A DNA stretch of 7,594 nucleotides from Aquirhabdus sp. (GTDB lineage Bacteria; Pseudomonadota; Gammaproteobacteria; Pseudomonadales; Moraxellaceae). The notes beneath the pieces were generated by a model. It searched no databases. It saw nothing but the letters and a program-made list of their open reading frames with translations, and had not been told where the DNA came from. Each line of letters opens with the position of its first letter. Positions within the stretch are counted from its first letter, which is position 1. The stretch spans positions 1 to 7,594 of the forward strand of contig JASLJP010000296.1 in the NCBI GenBank assembly GCA_030152425.1, written 5' to 3'. Shown here piece after piece: positions 5,610 to 7,594 of the stretch. Both the position numbers and the translations under genes were made by a program.

Positions 5610-5644
5610 GACCGAAATGTGACACGGTTGTCATGGGTCAAAAA
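5605..5644. repeat. Compound hairpin just past the carbonic anhydrase stop
   Basis: TTTTTGACC (5605-5613) pairs with GGTCAAAAA (5636-5644), enclosing an inner TGACA (5620-5624)/TGTCA (5629-5633) stem with a CGGT loop and an asymmetric internal loop. On the minus strand it begins 13 bases after the carbonic anhydrase stop and may protect or end that message, though its 3' side is A-rich rather than T-rich. Its T-run is shared with the adjoining plus-strand terminator. Confidence 0.45.
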
Positions 5645-5657
5645 TCAGGATACAGGC

Positions 5658-6302
5658 TCAGTCCGGCGCGGCGAGTCGGCGCGCTTCCAGATTGGCGGCT
5701 TCGAGTTGGTCGGGGCCGTTGAGCGTCAGTTTCAGATCGCGCAGCAGGCCGTTTTCCAGACTATACACCCAGCCGTGGATTTCGAGGTTTTGGCCACGTG
5801 ACCAAGCGTCCTCGATGATGGTGGTTTGGCCAACGCTCAGGACTTGCTCGCGCACGTTCAACTCACAGAGCCGATCACGACGCTCGGGCAGCGGCAAGAC
5901 GTTGAGGATGTCGGCGTATTTGCGGGCGGTATCCTGAATGTGTTGCAGCCAGTTATCGATGATGCCGAGGCGGGTATTGGCCAGTGCAGCCTGTACACCA
6001 CCGCAGCCATAGTGACCGACGATGATGATGTGTTCGACTTTCAGCACATCGACGGCAAACTGCAAGACCGACAGGCAGTTAAAGTCGGTGCAGATGACTT
6101 GGTTGGCGACATTCCGGTGGACAAACATCTCACCGGGCGCAAGGCCGACCAGCTCGGTGGCAGGGACGCGGCTATCAGAGCAACCAATCCACAGGTATTT
6201 GGGGCTTTGCTGATTGACCAGACGGCTAAAGAATGCAGGATCACGGGCTACGGTTTCGCTGGCCCATGTCTTGTTGCTGTTCAAGAGATTATCTAAAGGC
6301 AT
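5658..6302 (-). CDS. can: Beta-class carbonic anhydrase, type II (bicarbonate-regulated) subclass
   Basis: This zinc enzyme interconverts CO2 and bicarbonate, supplying bicarbonate for carboxylations in the cytoplasm. Zinc ligands are C41 and D43 in the CSDSR motif, and H97 and C100 in GHYGCGG. D43 with R45 forms the conserved Asp-Arg dyad. W38, R63 and Y180 fall at the positions, offset by one, of the Trp39/Arg64/Tyr181 non-catalytic bicarbonate site described for the Haemophilus influenzae enzyme, so the allosteric type II form is expected. The 214-residue length fits E. coli Can. The ATG at 6302 keeps the usual MPLDNLLNSNKTWA-like N-terminus, although its ribosome binding site is weak. It lies upstream of speC on the same strand but separated by 355 bases and has its own candidate promoter. 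CynT is the alternative name; no cyanase gene is nearby, so I prefer can. Confidence 0.94.
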   Translation of the reverse strand: MPLDNLLNSNKTWASETVARDPAFFSRLVNQQSPKYLWIGCSDSRVPATELVGLAPGEMFVHRNVANQVICTDFNCLSVLQFAVDVLKVEHIIIVGHYGCGGVQAALANTRLGIIDNWLQHIQDTARKYADILNVLPLPERRDRLCELNVREQVLSVGQTTIIEDAWSRGQNLEIHGWVYSLENGLLRDLKLTLNGPDQLEAANLEARRLAAPD

Positions 6303-6356
6303 AACAACAGGTGCTCAAAGAGGGACGAATAAGGACGATGAACAAACTCTACGGGT

Positions 6357-6386
6357 AGCATAAGTCATCGAGATGAATCATGCCGA
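6357..6386 (-). promoter_or_regulatory. Candidate promoter of the carbonic anhydrase gene
   Basis: On the minus strand TCGGCA (6386-6381, four of six) and TATGCT (6362-6357, four of six) are 18 bases apart, about 55 bases before the start codon. It is the best pair I see in the 133-base gap after the membrane-protein gene. No terminator for that upstream gene is visible, so some read-through is possible. Confidence 0.3.
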
Positions 6387-6435
6387 AACCGCGCAGCTAA
6401 ACCTATGGCAAATTATGACGAATGAACGCTTTGTG

Positions 6436-6888
6436 CTAGCGCGGAATGCCATTGTCGTCGCTGTCTGACGTGTGATTCACCGGCTGGTGCTTGGCGAGGT
6501 CGTCTTGGTGCAGACGCTCAAACAGGCGGATCAGCTTGCGCTCGCTATACATGGCGGCATAGATCTGAAAGATAAAGCCAGCCAGCAGTGCGATCAAGCC
6601 CCAAAACAGCAGTCCACCCAGCGCGGCCAGTTGCGCCAGCTCGTTGCTCGGCATCTTGCCGATTTCGATCTGGCTGGAGAGTAGGCGTGGATTGAGATAG
6701 ATCGGCTTTTGCTGATAGATCCAAAACGCGGCGACCGCAAGCAACAGCCAGAACAACCAGCCTACGGTATTCCAGACGCGGATCTGACGCAGGCGCTCTT
6801 TGAGGTATCGGTCGCGGGAGGTGGCCGCTAGGGCGTCCTGTTCGACGGCCGATGGGCTGCGAGTGGCTGGATCAACGGTCATGAGCAT
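6436..6888 (-). CDS. Two-helix inner membrane protein of unknown function (about 150 aa)
   Basis: A hydrophilic N-terminus (1-37) ends in a basic cluster (RYLKERLRQIR). It is followed by a membrane segment at about 41-58 (TVGWLFWLLLAVAAFWIY), a 27-residue linker, a second segment at about 87-111 (LAALGGLLFWGLIALLAGF onward), and a charged C-terminal tail (112-150) with ERKLIRLFERL and a final Asp-rich stretch. Positive charges flank the inner ends of both helices, predicting N-in/C-in topology with the linker in the periplasm. Two starts are possible: ATG at 6888 and ATG at 6882 (residue 3). The AGGA at 6898-6895 is better spaced for 6882, so the true protein may be 148 residues. It lies 70 bases after def with no terminator between and could be co-transcribed, but no functional link is implied. 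I do not recognise the family. Confidence 0.75.
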   Translation of the reverse strand: MLMTVDPATRSPSAVEQDALAATSRDRYLKERLRQIRVWNTVGWLFWLLLAVAAFWIYQQKPIYLNPRLLSSQIEIGKMPSNELAQLAALGGLLFWGLIALLAGFIFQIYAAMYSERKLIRLFERLHQDDLAKHQPVNHTSDSDDNGIPR

Positions 6889-6958
6889 TCATCCTGTTAT
6901 GCATTTCATTATGGTGTAGCGTGGTCATCCGTATCAGCAGTGTCCGGTCGGCGGTGGT

Positions 6959-7474
6959 CTAGCGCACGCGGACGCGTTCACGCTCACGTTTGACCAGTTT
7001 GTCTTTGATCCGCTGGCGTTTGAGCGGCGACAGGTAGTCGACGAACAGTTTGCCGTTCAGATGGTCCATTTCATGTTGGATACAGACCGCCAGCAGTCCT
7101 TCGGCATCCAGCGTAAAGGCTTTGCCGTCCAGATCCAGTGCATCGATACGCACATGGCTCGGGCGTTCGACTTTATCATACACTTCCGGCACCGACAGGC
7201 AGCCTTCTTCATAGGGCGCGGTTTCTGCGCCGATCGGGGTGATTTTAGGGTTGATAAACACCAGCGGCTGATTTTTGTCTTCCGAGATGTCCATCACGAT
7301 CAGTTCGATATGGCGGTCGACTTGGGTGGCGGCCAGACCTACTCCCGGTGCAGCATACATGGTTTCCAGCATATCGGCGGCCAGCGTGCGGATCTCATCG
7401 GTGATCGATGCGATCGGCTTGGCGTGGGTACGCAGCCGTGGATCGGGAAAGCTCAAAATCGGGAGTGTGGCCAT
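6959..7474 (-). CDS. def: Peptide deformylase
   Basis: It removes the N-formyl group from nascent proteins at the ribosome exit using a bound metal, usually Fe2+. All three family motifs are present: GVGLAATQ at residues 44-51, EGCLSVP at 90-96 (metal ligand C92) and QHEMDH at 133-138 (ligands H134 and H138, catalytic E135). The start at ATG 7474 gives 171 residues beginning MATLPILSFPDPRLR, the normal PDF N-terminus, with GGAAAG about 10 bases upstream as ribosome binding site. Extending the frame to a TTG at 7492 would place the start inside that site and is rejected. The C-terminal tail is strongly basic (VKRERERVRVR), common in gammaproteobacterial Def. The usual partner fmt does not follow; a membrane-protein gene does instead, so def appears detached from the def-fmt operon or is a second def copy. 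Confidence 0.96.
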   Translation of the reverse strand: MATLPILSFPDPRLRTHAKPIASITDEIRTLAADMLETMYAAPGVGLAATQVDRHIELIVMDISEDKNQPLVFINPKITPIGAETAPYEEGCLSVPEVYDKVERPSHVRIDALDLDGKAFTLDAEGLLAVCIQHEMDHLNGKLFVDYLSPLKRQRIKDKLVKRERERVRVR

Positions 7475-7543
7475 GGTGTACTGTCTTTCCAAAGTCGGGG
7501 GCGATGTTCATATGCGCCGCCGCGGGTATATTGATTAACCACT

Positions 7544-7572
7544 ATTTTAGCGCTATCACGCTGTGGAATAAA
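7544..7572 (-). promoter_or_regulatory. Candidate promoter of def
   Basis: On the minus strand TAAAAT (7549-7544, five of six) has a weak TTTATT -35 (7572-7567) at 17 bases. The implied leader is about 60-65 bases. The rest of 7493-7594 holds no supported gene. Confidence 0.35.
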
Positions 7573-7594
7573 CGCTGATTTGCTGCAAATTTAT

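Noticed and set aside
7475..7492. TTG start six codons upstream for peptide deformylase
   Set aside because: The GGAAAG ribosome binding site lies inside this extension, and MATLPILSFPDPRL is the normal family N-terminus.
7504..7578. 24-codon plus-strand ORF divergent from def (MFICAAAGILI...)
   Set aside because: Only a G-rich stretch precedes it, it is very short, and it covers the def promoter region; chance is more likely.

Overview
The window looks like a chromosomal segment of a mid-GC gammaproteobacterium. Pseudomonadales, possibly a Moraxellaceae or Acinetobacter relative, is my best guess. It rests on the Pseudomonas-like alanine-racemase-fold ornithine decarboxylase, the lone chromosomal ParA-type ATPase and the type II beta-carbonic anhydrase. 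This is recalled family resemblance, not a database match. Nearly everything lies on the minus strand; only one small gene (2112-2366) is clearly on the plus strand.

Layout, left to right. 1-1193 (-) is the N-terminal three quarters of a GMC-family FAD oxidoreductase that runs off the left edge. 1335-1961 (-) is an orphan ParA/MinD-like ATPase with no ParB; a TG-extended promoter and a near-palindrome sit at its 5' end. 2112-2366 (+) is a divergent 84-residue protein I do not recognise. 2431-3675 (-) is a 414-residue RTX (haemolysin-type calcium-binding) protein, probably secreted by a type I system not present here, with its own terminator at 2388-2414. 3676-4154 is a gene-free, AT-rich stretch with inverted repeats and the terminator of the next gene. 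4155-5324 (-) is ornithine decarboxylase (speC type). Its leader holds an untracked 40-codon ORF (5359-5481) and, on the opposite strand, an intrinsic terminator with no recognised gene in front of it. 5658-6302 (-) is a beta-carbonic anhydrase. 6436-6888 (-) is a two-helix membrane protein of unknown function. 6959-7474 (-) is peptide deformylase (def), whose promoter lies at the right edge.

Most of these are independent housekeeping or accessory genes rather than one pathway. Def and the membrane protein are close together on one strand with no visible terminator between them and may be co-transcribed. Ornithine decarboxylase releases CO2 and carbonic anhydrase hydrates CO2, but the 355-base spacing between the two coding regions and the separate candidate promoters argue against a tight operon.

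I found no clear novel defence, mobile or CRISPR system. The least explained part is the 5325-5657 leader: a possible Cys/His-containing small protein, a plus-strand terminator that can refold into an alternative hairpin, and a second compound hairpin just after the carbonic anhydrase stop. All regulatory calls come from reading the sequence by eye.
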